A stretch of DNA of 64,000 nt, taken from Dissophora ornata. Its lineage: Eukaryota > Mortierellomycota > Mortierellomycetes > Mortierellales > Mortierellaceae. Shown piece after piece: positions 1-11,541 of the stretch. Position numbers and translations under genes: made by a program. The stretch lies in assembly GCA_025201705.1 (NCBI GenBank), contig MU616589.1, forward strand, positions 13,706 through 77,705. Reading direction: 5' to 3'. Under the pieces are notes generated by a model. The model made no database searches and was not told the origin of the DNA. It saw nothing but the letters and a program-made list of their open reading frames with translations. The first letter of the stretch is position 1. Each line of letters opens with the position of its first letter.

Positions 1-9
1 TTTTTAACA

Positions 10-313
10 CCCTGACGAGGGGTGGCAATAGTTGCGTGGGCCCGACTGGTTATATAGCGTTGGTGGATACCTTCATTGCGGGATCTGTCCAGGACCCACA
101 CTTGACCCACACGACGCGGTTCATACGTTACTAAATAGCCTGCTGGGAAAGACGCACCTGGGTACCATGAAGAGGACGAGGAGGATAGATTTTTGGTAGA
201 GAATGTCTTGAAGTCTCTAAAACCCTGGAGGGGTAGCAATAGTTGCGTGGGCCCCACTGGCTTAGCCCATGGGAACGCAACTGGTTATAGCGTTGATGGA
301 TACCTTCATTGCG
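10..313 (+). repeat. Degenerate direct repeat, two copies
   Basis: The segment at about 10-88 recurs at about 222-313. Both copies share the core GGCAATAGTTGCGTGGGCCC (AGCAATAG... in the second) and the block GGATACCTTCATTGCG. The second copy carries roughly 28 extra bases in the middle (about 261-288). I cannot assign the repeat to a family, and the left copy may continue outside the window. Confidence 0.7.
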
Positions 314-1122
314 AAGGGTGACATAATTCGTAGATTTCTTAGATTTCCTCGCCACGTTATTAAACCAGAGAGACATGTTGTTATTGAAAAAAATGCAACT
401 CTGAGCACAGACATGGTTGCAATGACTCCACAAGACCTACCCTCAAACAACGACGCGCACTGGATGTAAAGGAAACCTGCAGAGTTACGGATGACCGCGC
501 GTGGGACAGCTACCTGTGCAGCTCTGCTATTTATTTTCTATAATATCTGGGGCATTTTGTCCGTAGAGCACAGCTTATAAATCCCTTGGCCCTGAGGGTC
601 CTTGTCATCCAAAAAAATGCGCGCACGGTCGTTTTTTTTAATGAAGCTACTTCAACGGTGGATGAAGGAGCACCGATGTCCAGCCCAGACAAGACGACAA
701 ATAGCGACGGCAGACAAGACAGAAATACACATACACAAGGGCCGAGGTCGAAGGATCTACACAACGACTGCACGACGACGACACACATAATATTATGGCT
801 CCCACGCCTGAACGACAGTCAGTCCCAATGAAGCTTGAAATTTGAACAGGTAGAATGTGGACTCAAGCTTAAGTCCCAATGATAGAACAAACGTGTTGTA
901 TAACAAGGGCTCAGTAAGCGGCAGTGGTTGACATTCTACTCTGACTGCTCGCTGATTAGCGGGGACCAGAGAAAATCTGCGCCTTTTTGGAGGTGAGTTC
1001 GGCGGACTATGGGTCTCAGTCCAGCTGTAAAAGGAGGAATATATTAGAGCCATGTGTTTTGTTAACCACAATCTTTGTCAGTTTCAGAGGCACTGAAAAG
1101 AACGCGGCAGCGCATACGATCA

Positions 1123-1200
1123 GCTGATGTTAAATGGTGGACTGTGGTGCACTGTGCGTGCCATGGAAGAACGGCCACAGTCCGATGGTTATGTGAACAT
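1123..1200 (+). pseudogene. Possible ankyrin-repeat remnant
   Basis: About 26 codons read like part of an ankyrin repeat: a tryptophan-threonine opening, then VHCACHGRTATVRWLCEH, which resembles the usual LHxAxxxGHxxVVxxLL pattern. No neighbouring repeat is visible, and stops or frame changes lie on both sides. It could be chance. If real, it is a relic of one of the ankyrin-rich genes common in these fungi. Confidence 0.2.
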
Positions 1201-2108
1201 ACAATGAAACTTCAGGCATACTGGCGAAGGCAGTTCATTGAATCGATAATTACGTGTAGCAGTTGAACTCACGGCAACAATATGACATGTTAGGCCATGC
1301 CCAATTGGTGCAGCGGACGGCAGTCAACGATTAGACGCCGCCACGAGTGGCTTTCCCAAAAACCGAGTGCAAGAGCACATTCGGGACTGGACTTCATTCA
1401 CATAGACTTCAATGCTTCGGATTTGCACAACAGCCCACCATGACGCATGTTCACCAGCCTACGGGACGAATATTTGAGTCTCGCAGGGCTAAAATGAGCC
1501 AAGGGTCTGGCAGCGGTGGGAAACAGAACTCTCAAAGGAACTGGAATAAGAAGGTTGTGCGAGGGGAAATTTATGACTCAGGATCGACTGGTGGTGATAG
1601 AACAGAGGACAAAGGGGGCTCATTTTGAGAACACATGGATTATCAAAGATCTATACAGGAGTTTAGTGCTTTGGCGTTTGATTGCCACGTGGAAACAGCT
1701 TTTGGAGAATACAACCCAGTTTTTGATCAGAATAGAATTTGGCCGGACTGGGATCTGTAACAAGAGGTGTGAAGACATTGCTTGGGAAACGTTTATTAGA
1801 ATCACCGCTATGGGCAAGCGCGCCAGGGGATGCACAGGTACTGGGGAACGTCTTCGTACGTGGTAATTTCACTATCTTAGTGGATATTGCAGTGGACTAA
1901 TGGAACAGTCGATCTGGATCAGCAGGCGCAATATCTACGTAACGGGTCACGGACTTGTGCCAAGTAGAATAAGGAACTGAGGTATCCCATTTAGCACAGC
2001 TCGGCGAGGATGCAACTCTGCTGTTTGTGGAAAGCATATTGGACGTGGCCCGGCGGAGCGCAAGTTCCATGTGGATCCCATTAGTATTACTGATCAAAAA
2101 TAGTTGAG

Positions 2109-2115
<7 letters not shown>

Positions 2116-2148
<33 letters not shown>
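2116..2148 (+). repeat. Poly-T tract (33 bases)
   Basis: An uninterrupted run of 33 T. It may be the tail of a reverse-strand retroposed sequence, but no element body is visible next to it. Confidence 0.9.
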
Positions 2149-2149
<1 letters not shown>

Positions 2150-4293
2150 TTCGTGTACGACAACTCGCTGGAATGGAAGTTTCACCTTAAGAGAGTGTTG
2201 GTCCATTATGGCTCACATCAGTTTGCAGCAAGTCGTAAATATGATTTAGTGGAGCGCTGTGCAAAAAAAATAATTAGCGAGGTAAATTATTTGGTTGCAA
2301 AAATGGATGGACCACACGCTGATGAATCGGCGACATGATAGACACATTTAACAGGGACATCTGAACGGGAATAAATTTTGTTTGAAATGGTTTGCATGCA
2401 CTAGATCTCTTTCTCTCTTCCGTCCTCGCCAAAAAGACATCAGAGAGCGCGGAAAGCAATTCATGTTTAAATAAAAAAACACACACACAAATATTGCTGA
2501 GCAGTACAGGATTGAGATTGCAGGTTACTCTCAGCCCCAAGTCATCCCGCTGCGTGAGTCAAAAACAATAATAATAAAAAGCTGGTTTGGATATTTCGCG
2601 ACCCGAGAGGAGGGAGAAGGCTAAATAAGGCGCGCAATTTCCAACGGCAGAGCACATAAAAATGTGCATGAGATGCACGATACACAATGCACGAGAGCGG
2701 CACAGATGCGAGAGCCATGACTGAAGGAAAACAAAGGAGATTGTTTAACAGTGCCAACATGCATGCCAAACCACACATGACGTTGAGAAAAGAAAAGAAA
2801 AGAAAAAAGCACGTCGTCGTTCAGTACCCTGAACCGCTGACGTCCAATTGCGCAATCAGCAAACACGAGAAATTATTCAGCACATGTGCTGGGTTCGCGA
2901 GACACAGACGACCCTATCTTATTCCGTGTGTCCCATGCACTGGCAAGGGATTCATATTCTCTAATATTTAACGAAGAGTCTGCATTTTATGTCTGCGTGC
3001 TTATCGAGGAACGTTCAGTGGTTGCTATGAGCTTTTGCCAGTAGGTTATATGACCTCAGGAATTCTTTGAAAATTCACGCAGAGAGAGATTTATGTGTTA
3101 CACACCAACCCCTGAACCTTGAAAGGACGAAGGGTAGGAGATCCGACATACAACACTTTGAACAATCACGATCTGACCCGTGGAGGGCCAAGAACCGCTT
3201 ATGACAAAGATCCTTCCGCACTAAAATAAATGTTTGCTGACTGAACCCGAAAGAAAAAAAGAAGGAAAGGAGTAATAATTTATTCCGCCGCTCACCAGAG
3301 CTTTTGAGTCCGTATTCAAAAGCCTTTGCTGCATTGCCGCGCACCAAAAAGTCCATCTGTCAAATTCTAATATACTGTTTAAAAAGTCAACGTCTCACTT
3401 CCGATTATTATTTTGAGATGTTTGAGATGGAGGAAAAATCGGGGTGACACGTTGTTGAGTCGTATTCTAGGTTTATTACGCGCTTTAGCAACACTTTTAG
3501 GCAAGGAAAACCTCACACCGAAGACAACAGAATAAACAGGTTATCCGCAAGCGCGATTGAGAGGCCTGAGAGCAAGATAGTATACAATAGGCTGAATAGT
3601 AGATACTTCCCCTTTAACAGAGGAAAAGGGTAAACAAACATTACATAGAGACATTAGCAAAAGAAAAACAAACAACGACTTACATTTCCTGTAAGCGACG
3701 CACGTTTTGTTTTACTTGTGAGATCGGAAGAGCTATTCAATTGGGCCGAGGGGTGGGCAGATTGTGATTCTATTGACACCACGTCTTTTGGTGAACCCAG
3801 CCTGCTATCCCATCTAGCCAATTTTGGTCCGCTAGTCATGAGGCGTAGATATTTTCAAAATGAGAAAAGAACATCGATTCAAAGACTTACATTGGGCGTC
3901 AAGTGCTTTCTTTTGGTGTCATCATTTCATTTTTATGTGCTTCCCAAAAGTCTAGAATTTTGGGAGTGAAGAAATGCATCGTCATTCGAACTCGCTTCCA
4001 ATTGACTTGCTGTTAAATGCTCTGATATGATGTACATGTCTACATAAATGAGGGTTTCTACTGTTATTCTAAAACTCGGACCGAGGGTTTTATGATGCGA
4101 ATGCTATAAAGGAAGGTACTTCATATGAGAAATGGATGGCGAAACCGAAAACCACATGTTGTAAACCCCAAAATAAAATATAAAAAAAATAAAAAAAAAT
4201 AGAAGGGATCGCGCTATAGACAATCGTCGTCAATACAGAGCGGAGAGTACATATCCAGGGTCACGGACATGTAGTGAAATCGAATGAGTAAGG

Positions 4294-6325
4294 TTAATGC
4301 TCGGGCCCCTCGAAAGGCGCATGCTTTTCCTCTGTAGAGTTTGTATGGTATTCCGAAGTTTCGTTTGTGGGAGTAGATTCTGGATGATCTTCCCGCTGTT
4401 GTTGCTGTCGCCGACGGCTAGTCGAGGACTCACCCCAGGCTGGGCTTTTGAGATCGGACCTTATCGATGAACCTGGATCCGTTGGTGAGGATGTTGCAGG
4501 ACTAGAGGCGTTGCTGTCAAACGTTTGGAGATTCAAAGATGACGTGGAAGAAGAGGAGGATGTGGATGGTAGAAGTAACTCGCCATTTGGACCCAGGAAG
4601 CGACTCTTCCGTCGCGTTTTGTGCTGATTTTTATCGCTCACAGCCCATTCCTCTGCAATTTTTTTCATACGCTTCATGAAGGCAATACAAAATGAAGAGA
4701 GAGGAAATTAGTTTCCGCGACTCGCATAACACACGACGACATAGCATGATTGCGTTTGATTTTTCGCGTGCCTTCTACCCCACCCCCCATCATACGCATG
4801 ATCTGCCGTTGCCTATTATTCTCCTTCTCCTTCCTCCTCCCCAATCACTCTTTTGTTTTGTTTACACTACGATTGACGAATGTGCTAAGAATGGCTTCGA
4901 TATTCAAGCCCACATGCAACTCCCTCCCTCAATCTAACGAGGCACCTCCCCAGCAATTGGGGTCCTTGAGCACATCTCATTTCCACAGAAATCCTTGCAT
5001 CCAAGAGCATCACCCCATCGCAAGAGAACGTTACAAATGAAAATGACATCAACGAGAGCACCGCAGATTTTGCGCGACGTTTGTTATCCCAGGGCCCACA
5101 CCACCTTCCTGGCCATTTTCAAACAATTTGGTATTTTGGTATTGAATGAGCTCAGATGAAAGCAGCTTGGACAATGCAGAGCTTTAGATTCAAATAATTG
5201 TTGCAATATATACAAAAAAAAATAGACGTGCCAAGGGATATGTGGTTCGGGGATTTTGGGGGGAATGAGATGCGGAAGTTTACGAAGTGTTCAAATAGAA
5301 TTAGGACCACCACATGGACCCATGATCAAGCGCAGCTACCCAAGGCTCCAGATTTTTGAATACCGCTGGAAGTAAGACATTGCTTCCAGATTGATTGTAT
5401 GCACACAAAAACGGTTTGTTTGGAGTAGAGTTGTGTATCTTACCTGCTGTGGTGTTAGCTCGGGATGACTTACGGCTAGCTGTCTGCTCCGCTGTTGCAG
5501 AAACCTATCGTAAACTGTCAGTCGTCTACTGACGCCAACCTTTTTCGACTTGTGCAGAATTTTCCCCGTCTTCGTTGTCTTTACGTTTGGATTGTTAGTT
5601 CTTCGAATAGATGCGCTTTGTATGGAAGAATCATCTGCTAACGCAGTTGATTCCGCAGCTGTCTCATCATCTGCGGGGTCGGTGGAATTTCTATTTCCTT
5701 CGACAACGACGCGTGAATGTCGAGAACGAGAGCTACTCGGTGCTGAAGGACCATACGGATGATTGTAGAGCGCTGAAAGTCTTAAGGGAGCGTCGTGTTG
5801 TGAGGCACCATCGCCTTGGTTCTCAACTGACGAATCATACAGCACTTCTTTAGAGGAACTATGCTCAGTGGCAGTGACCTGTGGAGTGCTTTCTGTGTTA
5901 TGGCTTGACGATTCCGGTGGAGAGCTGAACAATGAAAGTGAGGAGGGTCGTTTCGGCGATACGTGTGTTGGGTGGACAAGGAATGATATCGGAATGGCTT
6001 GATGTCTTCGAGCAGGTACGAGGGTTGACGATGGTTCACTGTGATTACGGGAAGGGGTCGTGAATGATGTTGAGGATGCAGGCTCATCCGGTGAGTTTAT
6101 AGTCCTCAACCCATACGAGTGTCTGGACGACTGATTCGACAGGGCTGCCGCGCTAGGCGAGGTGAAGTTCATGGCAGTGATCCTGCCATACCAAGAAAGC
6201 GGAGACGAAGGCGGAGATGATGGCGAGGAAGTAGAAGAAGGTTCTCGGGAGCCGACCTGTTCGATCGGGCGATTACTTTTGACTTGTGCAGCGGTTTTCT
6301 TGGAGGGGCGCCCTCTCCGAGTCAT
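4294..6325 (-). CDS. AT-hook / HMG-box-like (YABBY-like) nuclear protein
   Basis: Two exons, complement(join(4294..4671, 5444..6325)), encode about 419 residues. The donor is CAG|GTAAGAT at 5443 and the acceptor ends at 4672; the phase is 0 at both. Residues 2-10 (TRRGRPSKK) contain an AT-hook-like RGRP core. Most of exon 1 is Ser/Pro/Thr-rich and low complexity. Across the splice, YDRFLQQRSRQL...HPELTPQQ joins RMKKIAEEWAVSD, giving the (Y)xxF...P.l...e.mk.ia.eW pattern of HMG-box and YABBY domains at about residues 265-312. The box is therefore split by a roughly 770-bp intron, long for this window. The likely role is DNA or chromatin binding in the nucleus; target genes cannot be inferred. 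The ATG at 6325 is chosen because the AT-hook begins immediately after it. Confidence 0.7.
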
Positions 6326-6846
6326 GTTGCGACCAGGTCAGATGGAAGAGGTTTATTGGAAGAGTAAGGGACAGAGGTGGGAGGTCGCGTTCAAATCCGA
6401 GGCGGGCGATCAGAATGATCTTTTATCATTAGAGTACTAAAAGGGCGAGAAAAATAGACTTGAGAGGATGTGGAAAAGACAACACGCTGAGACGTAAGAA
6501 GATTAAGAAGAAGTCGAAAGTGGTTTCATAGCGTTAAAAAACCGTGGAGTGAATTATCGCTGCATAGGTGCGAGTGAGTCAAGGTCGTCACTGGAAGAAC
6601 CATCAGGATCAAAATGATGGGGAAGAGAAAATGGTAGCTAGCTTTTGAAAAGGGACATTACGATAATTGAACAATGAGTCGTCTACGGGAGGGAGAAAAA
6701 GAGGCGAGAGATGTTTCGAAGGATGGGAGAAAGGAAGGCTTGGGGGACGAGCAAGAAAGGAGGAGATGAAAGGAGGAGATGAATACAGAGTCCGGGCCAG
6801 CGAGATATTAAAGGATTGAGTTGGAGAGCGACAGAGAAACAGAAAG

Positions 6847-6901
<55 letters not shown>

Positions 6902-9599
6902 GAGAGAAGGAAAGAGAGATGAAAGAAAGGGAGAGAGAAAATGAGGGACTGAAGTGACCTGCAAAAGATGATCTTTTTAATGCTAGCCGTTTATCGTGTT
7001 GTCGTGTTGAGGAACAACACACTGTCCACGTCAAAATATTCAAAATATTCAATGTATTAAATTTTATTTTATTCTTGCGCTCACTTTTCTCATCATTCGA
7101 AAGTATGTGGTGACAGGACAACGCACAGAGCCGTGCCCATTGATCTCCAGCGTGTCGTGTGTCTTCTCAGAGATGCCAAAGAGTGGACAGGCAGTGCAAG
7201 GAGGAGGGGGCTGGAGTGGAGTCAAATGGCAAGAGTGGTAGAGAATGAGCGAGAGGGAGGAGGGACAGAGAAAAGATGCAGCGAATGGAGGAACGGGGCG
7301 GCAACGGGAAAAGAGAACGGGAGAGAATGAGCATGCATGGACTTGGATGCTGTTGCTCCAAAGGCGAATATGGATGCGGGTGTGGGTGGGGATGGAGGGC
7401 GCGGATGAGATGCGATGCGATGCAGGCCAGGATGAGAGTAAGTCAAGTGAGCAGCAATAAAAGAAAAAAGAAAGGGAGAGAGACCAGCACGTAGGCGCAC
7501 AACAAAAGGCGGGGGATAGAAAATACAGTAGGGACGAAGGTTTGCACCGGATTTACTATTGAATTGAACGTATTTTACAATGGGATGAACATACAGCCTG
7601 AGTGTAACGACAACAACAACAAAACCATTGAGCACAACTCGACCGAAAGATGCGTTGTGGTAATTTACTCAAGTTCCTCCGTCTAGCATCCTTCTGTCCT
7701 CGCAGATGCGGCTCTTCCGCACTACATCATAACAATGACGGCGATTGTCGCAGCGACTTTTTCAACCACATCTGTAATCCTGGAGCATGCTCTTCATGTT
7801 AGGCGTTGCTCATGTTTTCGTTAGGATACCAGAAAAAGACATCTGGAGAATGTTTACTGTACATATTCTAGTCCATAGCCGTATGTATTCGTTTTGATGA
7901 TGATGCTGCGTTCTCTCAGCCAGTCTTTAGCTCTTCACTTATTTGTTCCCTCGCCACTAGGTGGTTGTGTGGCGACCGGAGTATATTGGAGGAACACTGC
8001 CGTCCAGACAGGCATATCCTTGGATCTGGGGCTACCATGCGAAGTTCAATTCTTTGTGCCTAAATAATAGCAAATCTTAAATTGAACTGTGTGTTCAGAA
8101 CTAAACAATAATTTCCCGCGCTTTTTTTATCCGTCCAACATCCTCGGAAATACGCTGACTGCACTTCCCAACGAGTGTTTTCGGACCGTCAGTTCGGGTC
8201 CATTCTCCAATGATTAATGTGTTTATATCCTTGTTCTCTGGAGTAGCGGTGTAACGGGGATCCGAGGAGCATTTTTAGCCGAGGGATTAAAAAACTTGGC
8301 ATCTTTTTTTGACAATAAAATATGATCGCATGACGAGCGCCTGACCCATAATTCCAGTCTTGCTTTCATCAATATCTCTCTGATCTTTGGCAGCGCAGTC
8401 TTTCGACAAACACATTTATGTGGCAATGCATAGCTAAGTTCTTTCCAAACCCACCGATTAGAAAGAATCACAATTCCTATTTGGAGAAATTGGCCCCTCG
8501 CTTACAAGAAATGTAATACATCAATGGAAGCATCCTAGTTTCTTTTCCCAACCTTATTGCGCGAAGACAAGAACTAACTTGCGGTCCTTGGCGCTTCTCG
8601 GACAAATCCTTAGCTTCCAACCAGATTGACAGTTTTTCTTGGACACAAAGAGCGACACAAATTAAATGGTTGTGCCCTAACCACCTTGTACTCGGAGAGC
8701 CTGTACACGTTGGATAACCCCAGCAAGAAAGAATACAGAAGCCTCTATGGAGATGATGAGTGCTGTTATGGATTTCATCATTGCGCAGAAACCTTTAAGG
8801 AGATGACGAGTGCTGCTTTGAATTCATCGCCACCGACAAAGATACACATCAATGGATAAGACTTCTGCCAAGGGTGGAAGTTTGCATGGCTGTGGGCTAT
8901 GTACTGCTACTGAAGATGAGTGTATACTAATTAGCGAGAGCACTCAACAGAGGCAATGTTTTAATATTACTGCTGCGACGTAGTCCTCAATCGGCGGTAT
9001 AGCATGCAGCGCAGTTTGCTCTTGTTTGCATTGAACAATGAATATGTTGACGTTTCGTACGCTAAATTTGATACTTTCATGACGCTTCTCTTGCGAGCGT
9101 CGGCTCTATGTCATTGTGCGGGGAGGGACGACGACTAAACGGCACTCGGTGTGCTCTGCCAGCCTTCGGTTAAGTTTCAAGCACGAGGGTATTTAGGACA
9201 GAGTGGCAACGCGTGTTGCGCTTTCGAAGGATATAGGCACGTGATGCGTTATGATGGCCTGATTTCTTATCCGGGCCCTCATTGGCCAACGGATTGATCT
9301 GTCGCCTCTCCCAAAGGTTCGCTTGAGGACGGCCTCCCTTGGAGGGCACGGCCAGGGGTGTACAGGTGTGCAAGATCAATGGAATTCCCATTTTCGACCC
9401 CAGCCAACCATATCCACAGGCAGCACGCACCAGCTCCCCTCAATCTCCTTTCATCTGTTTTTTTTCTCATTCGCCCTGATCTCATCTCCTTTCCCTCCCT
9501 GCCCTACCCATCACGCCTGCTCGCTTCTTGCCTTTACCGTGCAGTCTTCCTCTTCTTCCTCTTCTTCGTTATCTTCCTCTTCTTTACCTGCAGCAAACT
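6326..9599. other. Intergenic region
   Basis: This 3.3-kb region between the AT-hook gene and squalene synthase contains a (GA)n microsatellite with purine-rich flanks to about 7,480. An imperfect internal duplication of about 30 bp occurs near 8748-8780 and 8800-8831. A strongly pyrimidine-rich leader at about 9436-9597 precedes the squalene synthase start. I see no convincing gene. Confidence 0.6.
6850..6897 (+). repeat. (GA)24 microsatellite
   Basis: About 24 perfect GA units lie in a longer purine-rich stretch. The open frame made only of Ser/Leu codons on the opposite strand is an artefact of the repeat. Confidence 0.95.
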
Positions 9600-11290
9600 A
9601 TGGCCTCTGCTATCCTTGCCTCACTCTTCCACCCATCCGAGGTGGTGGCCTTGGTCCAGTATAGGCTGTCGTCAAAAGCCAATCCAGACTACAGCAACAA
9701 CAAGACCAGAGAGCGTCTCTACTTCTTCTTGAACATGACCTCTCGCAGTTTTGCTGCTGTCATCCAGGATCTGGACAGCGAGGAGCTCAAGGACGCGGTA
9801 AGTCCGACAGGAATTGCTCATTTCCTTGCTGACACGTCCACCTGAGTCTTGAGAATGGTGACAATGATCCGACGCAACCTTCAAACACCAACCGCCATCG
9901 ATGTGTTCTCTATAGATTTGCCTCTTCTATCTCATTCTCCGCGGTCTTGACACTATTGGTGAGAAATCATCTTTGCGACATTTATCTACGCCATTCGGAT
10001 TTAAATCTCTTGTTCGGTGCACTGATATCTATTTCCTTGTTGCCCTCCCTACCATTAAATCCGCAGAGGACGATATGACCATTGATCTCGATGTCAAGAT
10101 TCCTTACTTGAAGACATTCCACGAAATCATCTACCAGAAGGGCTGGAACTTCACAAAGAGTAAGTTTGTTCAGCACTGGACACTAGGAACGACAGTGTAA
10201 ACTCCCTCCCGCTTCACTGCAGAGAGGCAGACAGTGCAGAACTACAATTTCACGTCTCACACGACTGTTCTTTAATTGTGCTTTAGATGGCCCTAATGAA
10301 AAGGATCGTCAGTTGCTCGTTGAGTTTGACATTGTTATCGACGGATTTTTGCAGCTGAAGCCTGTCTACCAGGCCATTATCGCGGACATTACCAAGCGCA
10401 TGGGCGACGGAATGGCCCATTACGCCACGGCCGGAATTCGTGTGGAAACAATCGCGGATTACGACGAGTACTGCCATTATGTTGCCGGTCTTGTTGGATT
10501 GGGATTGAGCGATATCTTCAGTGCTTGCGGAGAATGTAAGATTCTGAGGTGGTACTATGGATGTGTATCCTGATTTACTGCGCCCCATCGAGCTAACAAA
10601 TGACGTGAAATGAATCCTATAGCGCCCATGCTCGCTGAAAGAAAGGATCTGTCCAATTCAATGGGTCTCTTCCTCCAAAAGACCAATATTATTCGCGATT
10701 ACTTGGAAGACTTGCACGACAAACGTCGTTTCTGGCCAAAGGAGATCTGGGGCCAATATGCTGACAACATCGAGGATTTGATCAAGCCAGAGAACAAGGA
10801 GAAGTCCCTAGAGTGTCTGAGCCATATGGTTATGAATGCCATGGAACACATCAAGGACGTGCTCGAGTATCTGAATATGCTTCAGAACCGGTCCATCTTC
10901 AGATTTTGCGCCATCCCCCAAGTGATGGCTATTGCCACCCTGAACATGCTCCACACTAATTACATGATCTACATACGGGAGAACATCAAGATCCGCAAAG
11001 GAGAGACTGTCTGGCTGATGAAGCAGACAGACAACATCAACGCTGTTGCTGCCATTTTTAGACTTTACACTCGTCAGATCAATATTAAGTCCAACCCTCT
11101 GGACCCTCACTTTGTGGACATTGGTATCATCTGTGGAGCGACTGAGCAGACCTGCGTGAGCAAATACCCGGGATCGACAGCGGAATTGAAGCGTCTTCAG
11201 GCCGGTGTGATGGCAGGCACAAGCGGCAATGTTTTGACTGCAGCAGCGGTTGTCGCCGGCGCTGTTGTTCTCAAGGGCGCATTTGCATAA
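9600..11290 (+). CDS. ERG9: Squalene synthase (farnesyl-diphosphate farnesyltransferase)
   Basis: Five exons, join(9600..9797, 9916..9958, 10067..10159, 10287..10535, 10623..11290), give 416 residues, a normal length for the family. The enzyme condenses two farnesyl diphosphates through presqualene diphosphate to squalene with NADPH, the first committed step to ergosterol, at the ER membrane. Both Asp-rich substrate/Mg motifs are present. The first, LDTIEDDMTI, is created across the exon 2/3 junction, where a split GAG codon restores the Glu; the second is DYLED in exon 5. Also visible are the conserved GLGLSDIF and [18 protein letters not shown] blocks. The C-terminus ends in a hydrophobic Ala/Val-rich segment suited to a tail anchor. 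The ATG at 9600 follows a long pyrimidine-rich leader and gives the usual N-terminus. All splice phases agree. Confidence 0.95.
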
Positions 11291-11541
11291 ACCACACAGG
11301 GGGCGTTGCAGATTAGCAGCATTAGCAAAGTCATACCATACAACTTTCCTCATAGTTCATCATCAACAATACAACATTTTATGACAAAGTGGGTTTTGGG
11401 GTTTTGGTGGTTCACACGGGCCTCAAATATCATTTTGGTGGCACTGACTGTGGCTTACCAGCAGAAAAGGCAGTCTCGAGCAAAAGTGTCCAAGCACAAG
11501 GCAGCAATGCAGCTCATTCGTTTCGCAACGCACTGCCAGCA

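Larger units (their letters stand above)
1..4293. other. Gene-poor region
   Basis: I recognise no convincing gene in this 4.3-kb stretch. Open frames are short (116 codons or fewer), overlap on both strands and show no known domain. It holds a duplicated segment (10-88 and 222-313), a 33-base poly-T run (2116-2148), an AAAAG-type purine stretch near 2790-2808 and one weak ankyrin-like scrap near 1123-1200. Confidence 0.6.

Noticed and set aside
1516..1866. 116-codon plus-strand frame
   Set aside because: No recognisable domain, overlapped by equally long frames on the other strand, no codon pattern supporting coding.
6609..7121. 170-codon minus-strand frame rich in Ser and Leu
   Set aside because: Produced by the (GA)n microsatellite and purine-rich flanks; no domain or splice structure.
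10808..11353. 181-codon minus-strand frame
   Set aside because: Antisense shadow of the last squalene synthase exon.
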